A DNA stretch of 64,000 nucleotides from Ceratodon purpureus (GCA_014871385.1 MU104858.1:17202-81201); one strand, 5' to 3'; positions 36,554 to 48,819 are shown, numbered from the stretch's first letter. The notes: generated from the letters alone by a model not told the origin. Numbers and translations: made by a program.

Positions 36554-37115
36554 CAATACTCAGATTAGTGAACAAACATACGACTACTTGATTCCGTCAC
36601 ACTCGCAGAGGCATTCTAGTGGAGGATGCATCCTAACTTGTCTACTGTTCATCAAATTTTTGGGTACTTATCTGTCATGGGAAGCCTACATATCAGTCAC
36701 GGGTTCATTCCCCTTCATGGGTGTGTATACCTTACTCAATGTCATACACTGGCTTCCACATGTACGCACTTCAGATGAGGACCCCACCAAGTTCTCGCAC
36801 CGCGGAGACTCCATCAAGTCGGTCATCGTCTGCTTATTTCAGATACACAGTCAGCCTAAACAGCTGATACGTGTTCACTTCATTACCGACCTGTCCGTTG
36901 AAAGCGTTCGTTGTTTACAGTACAGCAGCAACAGGGCATGTACCCAAATGACTTCCTCCGGATTTGGCATTATCAAACTTCACCCTAGATGGCCTGTTCG
37001 TGGGTGCTCCTATCGGTGGGGGATTACGCTATGGAGCAGCTGTATGAGATCCATACATCGCTGTGATCAGAGAGGGGAAGCTGTCGCGGGTGCGTTTGGC
37101 GTGGTGATCCGCTAG
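36546..37115 (+). other. 189-codon open frame of doubtful coding value
   Basis: The frame is long for this region but has no recognised motif, no obvious promoter and an unremarkable composition (many Cys, Ser and His). It overlaps the end of the motif cluster and stops just before the 37-kb satellite units. It may be a chance frame. Confidence 0.2.
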
Positions 37116-37129
37116 AGAATCATTTCGTC

Positions 37130-37720
37130 TTCGTCATCCGCCAGGAGCGTGGACCCTAGGATCGCGCTTTCCCGTGGGTTTGGTGGAGGTAGGCCTCGCG
37201 GGGTTGGGTAGGAGACACTCCCTCCTTATGCTGTGTCGTCGCGCCAACTCCCCATTGACCCATCCCGGTGTGGTCCTAGGGTGTGGGACTGTGGTCTGGA
37301 TTTGCATCTTGGACTTGTGCATCAAGTAACTTACTTAGAGAGCTCCTCGAATGCCAGGATGCCGCCACGGGCGTAGACCCTAGGATCGCGCTTGCCTGGC
37401 GGGATTGGGCAGGGAGACACCCCCTCTTTGTGCTCCGTTGTGGTGCCAACCACCCCGATGCTGATCCTAAACCCGATGTGGTCCAAAGGTGTGGGGCTCT
37501 GGTCTGGATTTTGCATCTTGGACTTGTGCACCGAATGCTTAGAGAGCTCCTCGAATGCCAGGATGCCGCCATGGGCGTAGACCCTAGGATCGCGCTTGCC
37601 TGGCGGGGTTGGTGGAGATAGGCCGCGCGGGGTGGGGGGGGGGGGGGGGACACTCCCTGAAACCTATGCCCTGTCGTCCCGCCAACCCTCCTTTGATCCA
37701 TTCCGGCGTGGTCCTTTGAC
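37130..37720 (-). repeat. three inverted, diverged units of the 222-bp satellite family
   Basis: The anchor GACCCTAGGATCGCGCT occurs at 37152, 37376 and 37580 (spacing 224 and 204). Read on the minus strand, the unit contains GGGGAGTTGGCGCGACGACA and GGAGGGAGTGTCTCC, which align with GGGGAGTTGGCACGACAACG and GGAAGGAGCGTCTCC of the array at 57.9-58.96 kb. A run of G lies at about 37633-37650. Confidence 0.7.
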
Positions 37721-37739
37721 ACAGAAATTCCTCAAATTC

Positions 37740-39880
37740 TGGCCGTCTCGGAGCACCACTTAAATGCCGACTTTAAAAACTGCAATAGAACGTATCACTA
37801 CCCTTGCGCAGACGGCTTGTCATCTCACAGGGAACGACGTTTGTGGGAAGCTTATGTGAGACGTGTTGCCTGCAAGGACCATCGTCTCGGAGAGGCCGAG
37901 CATACGAAGAGGGGCTACCTCGCGGAAGGGGATGGCAATTCGAATTCAACGGCGCGAGCACTGGATGGTGTTCATGGCAATGAATAGGAAGCAGCGACGC
38001 GGACATAGCTCGTACTGTTACTGACACACTCAGCACGTATGTGGAGGCGCCACTACTCTCTTGCTTGTAGCTGATTGATCACGATGAGCATGAATGAAGT
38101 GTTTTGCTCGAATGCAAATTTATCCTGTCGTTTTCTTCCCTCGTTTATTGATGGTTTGTTAATGTCACGTCCCATGCAGCGGGCTCGAAACTTCTTACAG
38201 TCGGTTACAGATCACCACCTACAAATGTTACACCTACAAGTGTTAACGCTGTCTAAATGTTGACGTTCTTCTCATCCCGACATATTGCACACTATCAATG
38301 TCGAACGTGTTAACTGTTCACGAACTGGTACTCCACCCCTTGCACAAGTTGATTCTGTAATTGCGAACAGATGCAATGCAACCAAGATACCTCGTTACAT
38401 TCCTCTCTCTCACCATGCGTTGGGGCAAGGCACAGGGCAGCGAGGCTGGCGTTGCAGCAGAGCGACGGAGCAGCACGGGATTGATTCCCAGGGCTCGAAT
38501 TTGCGAGCATGTAAAGCTGTCCATATATTCCACCCTAAACACCGTGGAGGTAAAATGTTTCTTCTACTACACACTCTTGCTTTGTCAATTTTGGCCAGAT
38601 TTCACAGAATATTGTTCAAGATCGTTGGGTATTTCACTGGTTGGTATCCTTTCAAAACATTTTGTAGAATGCAATATTCATTCAAGTTTTGACTGTGTTT
38701 GAAATTCTATAAATGGTATTCTCTCATCATGACTATCCACAATTGCTTATATTTATAAGTGCTGATATTTGCATGATGCTCGCATGAATAATTTTACTCG
38801 TGTTAACTTTGATCCACTCCCGAGGATTCACATTTCAGGAGGGTAGGCTGTACATGTTGGGCGTGGACTCCCTTCATAATGAAAATCCGGTGCTCCTCTT
38901 TGCTGCCTCTAGCTCACTCAATCATCCATTTAAAATGCTTGAGACATTTCGCAGTTGCCTATCGTCAAGCTATTCACCCCGGGCTTCCGGTGTTGCCCAC
39001 GTGTAGACCATCTCTCATACCTCAAGTTGCAGTCTAGGCTTCGATGTCGCAGTGAATCAGGGGCTTTCCACTCTAAATCTTCTCACCCCCGACATTTCAC
39101 ATGGATGCGAAGAATCTATCGCCCTGCCCGCCCTAAACCGCCACCCTGCCCGCCCCCGCTCGCGATCCCGCACCGGCTTCCGGCACCCACCCGAAACTCC
39201 GCCCAGTTCCGCACCTCTCCCTCCCCCTCACCTCTGCCACATCTCCTCGTCGGCGGATATTGCAGGTATTGCCAGGTTCATTCGCGAGGTTCATTCGTTT
39301 AATGGTTGATCAGGTTCGCCCGGACCTAACGAAGATGCAGATCGGTTAACAGGACGTGATTTTCAGGGTTACTATCGATGCTCACGGAGGGGTAGCATGA
39401 TTGTGCATTGTTGTCAAACGTTCAGTTCTGACCCAATTCATGCTTTGCTTTCATGTGCTGCGAGGAATCCATGCTGGAGTCAGGGCGTCCGATTTCAGCC
39501 CATTGATTTCCTTTCTAATCTGCCTCGTGTCGCAGATGGATGTTCGTGGTGGAGCACGATCTGCACCCTTCCGAGTGATTTCTGTGCGATTGGTTGTGAA
39601 GAACATCCAGAATACTGCCACTCTCGGTGGTTTTCGAATGTGACGACCCGCTCGTGGTGCAGCTGACTCCACATTCCGACTCAGTCACAGCCCTTTGATA
39701 AGTACGTATGGCTTGTCTGATGTTTGGTGAATTCCGTTTCGAGTTGCGCGTGTTCCAGCTTGACACACATTCAGATTGCATTGCTGTCGTCCTCGCTAGG
39801 GTTTTGTGCAGTTTGGGAGGGTTTTCGGGAGTTCGCGGATGTGGGTTTAGGTTTATGCCCGGCAGGTGGATTTTATATAA
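37740..39880. other. no convincing gene
   Basis: Several open frames of 80-135 codons occur (for example 38285-38692, 38955-39302) but none shows a domain or a consistent splice structure. The 39.1-39.25 kb stretch is C-rich and simple in composition. Confidence 0.4.
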
Positions 39881-39888
39881 CCGCAGCC

Positions 39889-39946
39889 GCTCACACTGAT
39901 TTTCGGAATGCGGTCCTTGAGAGATAGAGGTGAATAAACTATCACG
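39889..39946 (+). repeat. direct repeat, left copy
   Basis: GCTCACACTGATTTTCGGAA, then CGGTCCTTGAGAGATAGAGG and TGAATAAAC; repeated with few changes at 40957-41015, about 1.07 kb downstream. Confidence 0.8.
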
Positions 39947-40956
39947 AGATTTATATGTCTCTCGCACAAGGTTTTTGTAGTCGTTGTGAGAGGTTTGTTT
40001 TTTTTTGTTTTTTTTGATTTTTTTGTAATGGTGATTGTTTAGTGTGCGGGAGGGTTCGGTGTGGTGCAGTGTGGTGTTTTGTTGGTGAGATTGTGAGGGT
40101 TGTTCATTTGTTTTAATTCTGCGGAGAGAGTTTGCGAGGGATGGTAGGGATCGACATCGTGCAACGTTGGGTGCGATATTGAGGTTTCTGAGAATGAGAT
40201 TTCTCTGGTACTCAGCGGTGGGTTTTCCCTTGATTTTTTTGGTTTTCCCTTTTTCCCGGTTTTGTATCCAGGTTTTCTGTGTATGGTTTAGCTCGTGGAG
40301 GTTAGTTTCTAGGATTCGCAGTCTTCGGAATTATGAAGCAGAGTACACTGTTTTCCTCTTTTTGTGCACTAGTTTCTACGACTCTGTGTTGCACTTAGTA
40401 TTTGTCTCCGGGCATGTTGTCGCAGATGATACGTTGAGAGAGGAAGCTTAACTTCTTTTAGGTCGTTTCTTCTCGGTTGGATTTGATCTCGCGATGTGTG
40501 AATCTCTTTGTAGTCCTTGGACGTTGTATGCAGTGTAAATATCAGTGATAATCTCTTGCATCTACGTGTAGATTGATGAAACTAGTGCTGCATTGCCTGA
40601 TACTGGAGCATTTCTTTGTGTTTTACAAAACTCAATCGAATTCTTCTATGCTTTTACTTGGATGCATGCGATTGATATTCGCTTAACATTTTGGAGGAAT
40701 ATCATTCAAGGAACAACTGACACTCATTTCCTGTCGTTATCAGTGCTTTGCGTATTTTATGATATAATCTCCTCAAGGTTATGATTTTTCGTCCCAATTG
40801 TGACCGTTTTAGTAACCATTGAGCATTATGATCTAGTGTTTTTTACCTATTGTCTTCGCAACGACTGTGATTTCAGAATTTGACAAGATGGGGAGGTGCA
40901 GTATTGGAGCTGGCGCATTTCAGACTGGGGCAAGATTCTACCGACATGGAGACGCT

Positions 40957-41015
40957 GCTCACACTGATTTTTGGAAGGCGGTCCTTGAGAGATAGAGGTG
41001 AATAAACCATCACAA
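40957..41015 (+). repeat. direct repeat, right copy
   Basis: Second copy of the 58-bp unit at 39889-39946. The intervening DNA is T-rich, without a clear gene, and could be a mobile insertion or the interior of a duplicated element. A TGTTTGTC microsatellite and T-runs follow at 41166-41240. Confidence 0.8.
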
Positions 41016-41414
41016 TTTCTGCCGAGACAAGCTACGTTGATTTGTATCGCATTGTGGTGATGCCGTTAGGGGGTCTTTTTGTGAACTTTACAAAGCCAGC
41101 TTCCCATGGAAATGCTAGCCTGTTTTGTAAATATTATGGGGGATTCGTGTTCGGTCCCAACTAGATATCATTCCTGTTTGTTTGTCTGTTTGTCTGTCTG
41201 TTTGTTTTTTTTTTTTTCTTATTATTTTTTTTTTTTTTCGTCGTCGCTGTTTTTTCTTAGTATGGACTAGATCTGCCGTGGATTGTCCCTTTTGATGGTT
41301 TTGTTTCACGGATCATGGAATTATAGGATATTCGTGGCGTCCACATGAGTTTACTCTGTTCGTATCACAGTCTGTGACTTACACTTTGTGATACGTATTC
41401 TGCTTCGGTACAAT

Positions 41415-44340
41415 ATGCTACGTTGGGCTCCAGAAGAGTGCAATCCCGATGAGCTTATGGAGACCGGAGTGCCCAAGGGGGCTGGGGCTGAGGCTGGCGG
41501 TCTTGGGGGAGGAGATACTCATGCTGCACCTCGGTCGGGGGACGTCGGGGACGACGCCTCGGGAGACTATCATGGTGCGAACCCAGGTGACTCTTTTCCC
41601 CTTCGTGTTGGAGGTTTCCATGATCAATGTGATGTTCTGACCATGAAGTCGAGTTTGTACGAATATGTTGCTGTAACGAGAACATGGTGGACCATGTTGT
41701 TCATTCCGTGGTTGCGCAGACGGTGAACCATTCCGCTCCCTTCCGTAACGATTCAGTTATTCCTGGTTACATTTCAAATCACGTCAGCTGGTATCCCAAT
41801 CGAGTATGCGTACTCTCGCGTTGTCTGACCTTTTTTCGACAGGTTTGTGCTACGACGGACGTTCTGGAGCTTGGTACACCCATGATCAAGACACGCAAGA
41901 GTATGCTGCTTCTGCACCGGCGAGCACATCGATTGACGCAGGATCTGTGGAACCACCCGTGTCTACCACTGCACTTGGGCGGGGATCAACGGCACAGGCT
42001 TCGGCGACGGTAATCCGTCAGATAGCCTCTACCTCAAACACAGCGGTTCTCGGTAGAGGACAAGACCGACGGCCAGGGACGGGCTCCACTGCGGACAGTG
42101 GTTGGAATAGCCAGGTGAGTATTTTCCCATTTCATCCACGTTGCTCGCCTTGGATAGTGTCCCATCAAGATCAAAGTGGATCAGGGTACTTCAACGTGGA
42201 TTCCTTGATTCCGGCGTTTCAAGTCGAGGCACATCTCGCACAGTTCTCAGCGTTTGATAACGCGTGGTCTGTATTGTACAGGGTACGTACCATGATTATG
42301 GGGATGGCTCACACTATTGTGAGACCTGTGGGGTAGAATTTCCCTCCACCCAAGTGAGTGGCCATCACCTCCTCAGCGCGCATGCAAAGAGTTTGGCTGC
42401 GATTGCGGAGAGGGATGCTGGCTTGAAGGATTATAGCATCTTCTGTGACCCATGTCGTCTCACCATCCACACGAAACAGAGAGGGGAACATGAGTCTTCC
42501 AAGCGTCATGCACGGAAAGTCCAGCACGCGAAGGTACGTTGGCTATGTATTGTTACATGGTCACATCTTGTTGAGAACACCGTTGCTGGATTGGCATGTG
42601 AGTGTGGTGTGTTGTAAAGTGTTGATGAAGCCGGTGTGGATTGGCCTTGGACAGAGATTCAAGGAGTGGTGCCTTGCTCTCCCTGCGCCCCCTGGAAGGT
42701 ATCACTGGACCGAGGTAGGTTGTTGTTTGCCTCGATTCTTCTTTGCAACGAGTCTGTCGTATAAATGGTTGTGCATTCGGTTATTTAGCCACGGGATTCA
42801 AATTTTCAGCGTGGATTCATGTGTCACTAATGATAGAGTTACACAACAATGGAACAGGGAATTTCCGTCGGTGCGCCAGGCCACCAGATGGGCGGCGGTG
42901 TGTTGCGTGCACGTCGCGAGCGGGCAACTGAAGTCTACGAAACGACAACGGCGGGTGCAGTGCGAGGACATGGGAGTGTGTGTGACTCTATCCGGGCTGT
43001 GATTGACTACCTGAAGACGATCCCCCCTCAAACGCGGAAACGTGCTCATCGACAGTACCTAACACTACAGGAAAGGTCTGTGGACTTCCCGCGTGTCTGG
43101 GTCTTGCGCCATCACTTTCAGAGTGCTAGAGACCTGCTTGAGGCTGTGAGGGGGGCCAACGACGCGGTTCTCTCGAGGGACGGTTTCTGGATAGTCCAGG
43201 ATGAGCGACGGTTTCACCGTGAGGGTGTGCTCCGAAACTGTGGAGAAGCTGATGGTGCAGGGCGAGCTGTGTCTGCTCAAATTGGACCAGCATAACTTTG
43301 GATTCAATGACTCCCCGTACATGGCACATCTAGGTACCATCATGCCTGACCAAGAGTGCCACTTGCCGGATTTCGTTGAGCATACTCTGGCGTTGGACAA
43401 GGCGGTGGCAGATGCAATGGCGCAGGTGCTTGGGCACTCGGATGGAGAGGCCCACTTGTTCTGCGAGGCATTGTTCAACGTTATGCCGACGAGGTTGAAG
43501 ACTTTCTATGAGAGAGACATGGATATCAACAGGTTCGAAGATCTACAGCCGCTGGGCTTCGGCCCCGCGGATTCACTTGTTGACGCTGACATGTCTCGTG
43601 TCTCGGTGCGGGGTGTGGATGTCAGATCGAAGGATATTGCGGAGACGTACGATGCGTACGACTTTCCGGTGGGTTGCAAGCGTGGGGATATCTTGAAGCT
43701 CGATCCCAGGGTGTCTACGGGCATCATACTAAATGATGATGGAGTTGGAGAATGTGTGAGGAAGAAGCTCGATGGAGGGAAGTTCAAGAGCAAGGTCCTG
43801 CGTATCATTGCTGGGGTGAACAAAGGCTCCATCATCACCTCCATGTTCGGATCCCGGACGTCCATCCATGTTGAAGATGCGTTCTTGGGTACGTACAATT
43901 ACATGCTGATCGGAGCACCGAAGATATGGTACATGGTTCCAAAGCGGCACGGTGCAGGATTCCGACGTTATCTACGGGAGAGGAAGTTGCTGGGCACGGT
44001 GATTGAAAAAACCTGTTTTGTGAGGGCTTTTGCTGATCAGGATGGGATCGGGACTATCTCAGGGGAAGCCATTTCAAAGTTCGACATCAATAGGTTTGTT
44101 CAATATCCTGGCATGGCAGTTATGTCAGTTCCCGGGGAGATCTATCACTGGACGGTGTCTTGTGGGTTCAATATAGCGGAGTCCGGCAATTATTTCACGA
44201 TTGCCGGCGGAGAGTCCTTAGCAAACTTAGAATCGTCCTGGTCCGGCTTCGTCGAGAGTGGTGGTCCCGTAGGAAACCGAGGTCCTATGGAGGCCTCTTC
44301 CTTGTATTTCAGAACCTGCAGAGATTTTGAGGTGCTGTGA
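41415..44340 (+). CDS. two-zinc-finger JmjC-domain dioxygenase, apparently intact
   Basis: Six exons join in phase with GT-AG introns: 41415-41586, 41843-42114, 42282-42533, 42655-42714, 42858 (or 42837)-43075 and 43200-44340, giving 704 (or 711) codons plus stop. The N-terminus is Gly/Ser/Thr-rich and disordered. Exon 3 carries two U1/matrin-type fingers (YCETC...H-x4-H and FCDPC...H-x5-H, residues ~160-225). The C-terminal exon is a JmjC domain: TSIHVEDAFLGTYNYMLIGA then PKIWYMVPKRHG, with iron ligands His548 and Glu550 (HVE), and PGEIYHWTVSCGFNIAESGN with the distal His641. JmjC enzymes use Fe(II) and 2-oxoglutarate, most often to demethylate histone lysines; paired RNA/DNA-type fingers instead of PHD/Tudor or C5HC2 modules is unusual. 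Expression and substrate are unknown. All metal ligands are present, so it may be active. Confidence 0.8.
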
Positions 44341-44496
44341 GCTTCATCCCCCCCCAAATTGTTTTTTCTCTGTCGCATGTATTGTTATTTTGGTTGGTGA
44401 GTGTCGAGGGCATGACGTTCGACATACGAATCTTTGAGGGAGAATATGCCGCTGTGAGTTGGGATCTGGCGGCCAAAACCTTTGGTACCATGATGC

Positions 44497-44820
44497 ATGC
44501 AGTCATTAGAGTTTGAGCTGCACAATGGGAAGGGCTCGGCGCGAGACCGAGACGGCTCGCCGAGTTACTTGGTGCTTCGTAAGTTTCCGGAAGCTGGGGC
44601 TGCTGATTGTATATATAGCTCAGACGTGGACGATGATCGAGGCCACGTTCTCATCTCGGGTCTGCGCTTGAACGACAATATACTTGGTGCACGGTTCCGG
44701 GTGTACGGTTTGGTGCAGAGCCGAATCGATCTCCCCCCTGTCCGGAGGGGCATGTGGATGTGTCACCTTGCTTGTGAGATGCTCCGTGAGAGCTTGCCGG
44801 GGAGTCATCTCCTCGTATAA
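44497..44820 (+). other. hypothetical frame downstream of the JmjC gene
   Basis: A 107-codon frame (DGSPSYLVLRKFPEAGAADC ... HLACEMLRESLPGSHLLV) starts about 150 bp after the JmjC stop. It has mixed charge and looks weakly protein-like but has no recognised motif. It could be 3' UTR or a relic. Confidence 0.2.
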
Positions 44821-46081
44821 TTTGCCTGTTGAGGAGGAGTTGGGGTAGAAGCGGTTTGATGCACCCGTTGTGCAGACTACGGACTGAAACAGTCCATCCT
44901 TGTCGCACGAGCACGGGGATGTCGCGCAGTTCTAGGTTGAAGCCCGTGGAGCACAAATTCCCGGCCACGTATCCCGTTCTCCCTTTGTCTCTGGGTACGA
45001 CCGTGTGACGTCTGCGTCTTAAGACATTGATGAAGGGGGAAGTGTGTCTAGGAAAGAAGGCAGGGAAGGTGGCGGACTAGTGCCTGCCGTAATGGTACGG
45101 TCCGTCTCTTGCACCGGTTCTTCGTTCTTTCATTTGGTTGTTTTTCGCCTGTCCGTTGTACACCACGGTCCTTTGGTTCGAGGACTACGTCTGCGGGAAT
45201 CAGTTCTTTTAAAAAAAATAAAAAATTTATTGGTTGGCACGGGAATCGTCTCCTTAACACTGTCCGACTACGATGTTTCTTTGTTGTCGGGAGTTGCAAG
45301 ACAAATTTTATGAAGTCAGTTTATGGAGAAATGCTGCCAACTCTAGGTCGCCAAATCTTAGTTGGGGAGATATGAGTCTTTCGACCTGAACTTTGCTGAG
45401 TGTGTATCGGGAGGGATGTTCTCATTTTTCCGGAGTGGGTGGGCCGCTCTTTGTAGCGCAGTTGGGCAATCGTGGCTGCTCCGTTGGTGCATGCTGAGAG
45501 ATTGCCTGGAGTAGGGGGGGGGGAGAACTTTCACATGTGACAACAGCCCCGAAGCACCAATACAAGGTCTTGTAACGTAGGTCCTTGTAAACGATCAGCC
45601 ATGGCAGCCCATTTAGCCGTCGCTCCCAACTTGGCCAGAACTAAGGAAATGGTCACCGCTGGCGCGGAAGTGTGTCGTGTCCACGTGGCAGTGGGGTTGA
45701 GTGAGCCTGGGCATGGACCGAGTGTCATTGGAAGTGGAAACTAAACCCGTGCGGGTAACCAATTTGAGAATGCAGTCATCTCTTGATTTTAGGAACCGAC
45801 TTATTCAGAATTCTGGATCATCTCATCGAGGGAGTGAATAGTCACTGCAGAGCGAGGAACGAGGTTGGGAATAGGGAAATGCATGGACTATGGGATTGAT
45901 TCATAGACATCATGGAATTGAAGTCTCTCCAATGGCTTTGGATGGGGGAACCCTTTTGGTATGTATTCACTAATGTCAATATGTTTCCCATGCGCAGAGA
46001 ACCGGTTCTGGCTCTGCCAGGGGTCACACGGGAAGCGAGGGATCCCTAAGTTACGAAGACCCTATCCCGGATCGCCTCGTG

Positions 46082-46697
46082 CAGGGCTTGTTCGATTTAC
46101 GCATGAGGAATCCAGTAGATGTGGCTCAACCGCGGAAGGCAATTGAAGCTAGTAATGGAACGACTGCCTATATACATTGCACTGCTGGGCTTGGCAGGGC
46201 TCCTGGCGTTGCGGTGAAAAAAGGATTCCAGGTTTTGGGATTTTTTTCATGTTCTTGCAGAGGTGAATTTCCTTATGTTATTGGCTAGTTCGCCGTTATC
46301 ATCGTTTCGTTCAATTTGGACATCTTCTCTGACGTCCGATACATGGATGCGCAGCTTGAATACATGGATGCGCAGCTTGAATACGTGTGTTGGATGCGTG
46401 GACTATCCCTGGAAGATGCAAACTTTATTCTCCAGGTAATGCTGACGAGCCACTCGAATAGTAGATGTCTATTTAGTGTACCGGCGAGTGTTTCCTTCTC
46501 AAGGCGATACTCCGGTAACAGGCGATGACGAAAGCGGTGCTTGGATCTTTCCAGTCCACCATGCTCTCTGTTCTGGAGCTCCTTTCAAATTCGATGGTTG
46601 CACACTTTGTTCGTAACTGCGGTCAGAGAGCGAGGGGCTGTCATCCCGAACTTGAGCCAACCAGTGCTGCTACAGCTGGCCTGCTTAGATTTCTGTG
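46082..46697 (+). pseudogene. dual-specificity phosphatase fragment, LSF/SEX4-like (plant glucan phosphatase family)
   Basis: Three exon-like pieces join in phase. The first (after GTGCAG at 46081, to 46213) ends GTTAYIHCTAGLGRAPGVA, the CX5R phosphatase loop with the GRAP ending typical of plant starch phosphatases. The second (46376-46435, acceptor GCGCAG, donor CTCCAG|GTAATG) reads LEYVCWMRGLSLEDANFILQ. The third (acceptor GGTCAG at 46626) reads RARGCHPELEPTSAATAGLL and runs to a donor-like GTAACG at 46698. The catalytic Cys and Arg are present, but the upstream half of the phosphatase domain and the following carbohydrate-binding module are not found, so this is a fragment. The acceptor of the second exon lies in a 21-bp tandem duplication (46340-46381). 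Confidence 0.7.
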
Positions 46698-46939
46698 GTA
46701 ACGGCACCATATTCGGGAGAGAAGGAGTTTCAGAGTGCACCGTTCAGAGTAGACACGTATGTGTGTATGCAGAACCTGTTGGAGAATAGCGTCCCCTCTG
46801 CTGCATTACGGCATTGGCCACAGCGAAGCCAGGACCTTGAAACTCACTCCTTTAATTTCCCCGATTCATTCTTGTTTACTGAATACTGTAATCAACAAAC
46901 GTCGGGGAATTAAAAATAAAGTACAAAATGTTTACGTAA

Positions 46940-47390
46940 GAACTTTTGGAAGTATAACTATTATATTCATGATTTTTTCTAACAATCAAGAACTAATTTG
47001 ATTAATTGGATGATGGGACTATCTTTTTAGGAATAAATCTGTATCGATGGTTGTCTTGCATCATACCTTTTTTTTTTTATTTTTTTTTATTTTGATAATT
47101 TTGAGATTTTCATTCTTCTAGCATTATCTGAATGAATATAGGGCCTATAAAACCCAAGATCAGATGAGACCAACCCCAATCCCCACCCCGCAACTGTTGT
47201 TTTTAGTGCACCCTAAAAACTTAACGGGCAACGGGTCCTACCCTTATTCAAACCCTTCTCGCTCCGCTCGATGGGTTTGAAATGCCTGATATTGCTCACA
47301 TATTTTAATGAGGAATATGTAGCATACGTATAGAACTCAATCTATTTATTTTCCTGATCTGTTCCTCACAGGAGTGATTACATCACACAT
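46940..47390 (+). repeat. dispersed hairpin repeat, copy E
   Basis: Shares AACTATTATATTCATGATTT (upstream), GCCTATAAAACCCAAGAT, CACCCTAAAAACTTAACGGG, CAACGGGTCCTACC, TTCAAACCCTTCTCGCTCCG and GATGGGTTTGA with copy C. As in copy A, the right arm of the first hairpin is missing. Downstream similarity to B and D includes GCCTGATATTGCTCACATAT. Confidence 0.75.
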
Positions 47391-48258
47391 CTACGCTGTA
47401 TTCTTCAGTGGACCCTACACGAATGTCCGCTTTACATTCCCTTGCATCGCTTGTCCAATTATAGTTTTCTTATTTCTGAGGTTGATCAATATGCGAACAG
47501 AAGGGAGCACCACGTGGAATGTTGTTGCAAACTGCAGGGTGCTCGGATATGGCTATCGGGGAAGTGAGGGTGGAACGAACGAACCATTCAACGATGACCC
47601 GACTGATTCCAATGGGTACGTGCGGCCACCTAGATTCTCGGCCGTTGACTGATTAGAGAAGGAGTGCTAGGTAGAGAGAGGTTTCACTGCACCCTCCATT
47701 AAAAAAAAATAAAAATTTACAGAGGATCCCTAATTCATTCGCTCTGTTAACATATTGCAGGGCCGAGGGGAGTGTTGCAGAGGGACGCCGTGGGTGCGAG
47801 TGATGGTGACGGTAATGTGATTGTTCTCCCGGATAGTGAGTCGGAGTAGTCTTGATGGGGAGTACAGTGAAAGGCATAGGGTGGAATGTAAGTAGCGAGG
47901 GACACATCACGGAGTGCACAGTTCATGTGAATGCCCGCTCTCGCAGTCGCTTACACCTCGTAGAAGTTCGCATGTTTTCTCGTACTTGTTTCTGTTTTTT
48001 CGTTCGGGAAGCCTGGCTTATAAACAATATTGTATACGGTCATTCTGCGCCGAGGACACTGGACTAACATGAAACTCGGTTACACGGTATCCCTTCAACT
48101 CCCAGTAGATTCAGTAGATTCAGTATGCGGCAATGGATCAGAAGAATGTGGTACGTCCTTCTGTTAGATCTGTGTAACTTCATACTACTCAGACTAGACT
48201 CCATTAGAGTGCTGTCAGTGTGCAAAAGTACTTCACCTACTAAAGGCACCGGATCCAC

Positions 48259-48723
48259 GTGAATCCCTGCTTCGTATCATGGATAGACGCACGTACGGGC
48301 GAACATCTGGGTCCTCGGAGCCTTCTTCCACTGTTCAATACGTTACTTGATTTCAGACCCCCTATAATCGTCGGAGTTTTGTATGTCGCAGCCGCAGCGA
48401 AATCTAAAACATCCCGGATCGTAAATGTACCATTCACGGTATTACGTAAACATATCCAGGGCAAAGCTTACTCCTGGATTTTGATTAGACACCGCTGTCA
48501 TTTGGGGGTCGACGGTGTTCACTTCCAACAACCTGCTGGTCGCAAAACAACCGAGCAATCAAGATTGTGCACTTTGTGGAAAACAGGTGTGGTGCTATCA
48601 AACTTGGTCCTGATCCACACGGAACTTTTCTTCTACCAACCTATCCAATTCGGAGAGTTAGTTCGACAGAACATGAGAAATATCGTTATACACGTGTGTA
48701 ATATACTTCAGGTTTTACTTTGA
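48259..48723 (+). other. hypothetical 154-codon frame
   Basis: The frame reads NPCFVSWIDARTGEHLGPRS, LLPLFNTLLDFRPPIIVGVL ... FGELVRQNMRNIVIHVCNIL. It has alternating hydrophobic blocks and appears protein-like, but no domain is recognised and no splice partner was established. Confidence 0.3.
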
Positions 48724-48819
48724 CCTGTGCCGGGCGCGGTACGTTCGATTTTAGGTGATCTCCTAAATTTCGTGACCCTGGAAACACTCCAGTTCGACAA
48801 TGTATAATGAGTTATTCCT

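Noticed and set aside
9962..47390. The hairpin repeat as a Helitron 3' end
   Set aside because: Similarity continues past the hairpin in copies B, D and E, and no CTRR terminus or TC start at a shared boundary was found.
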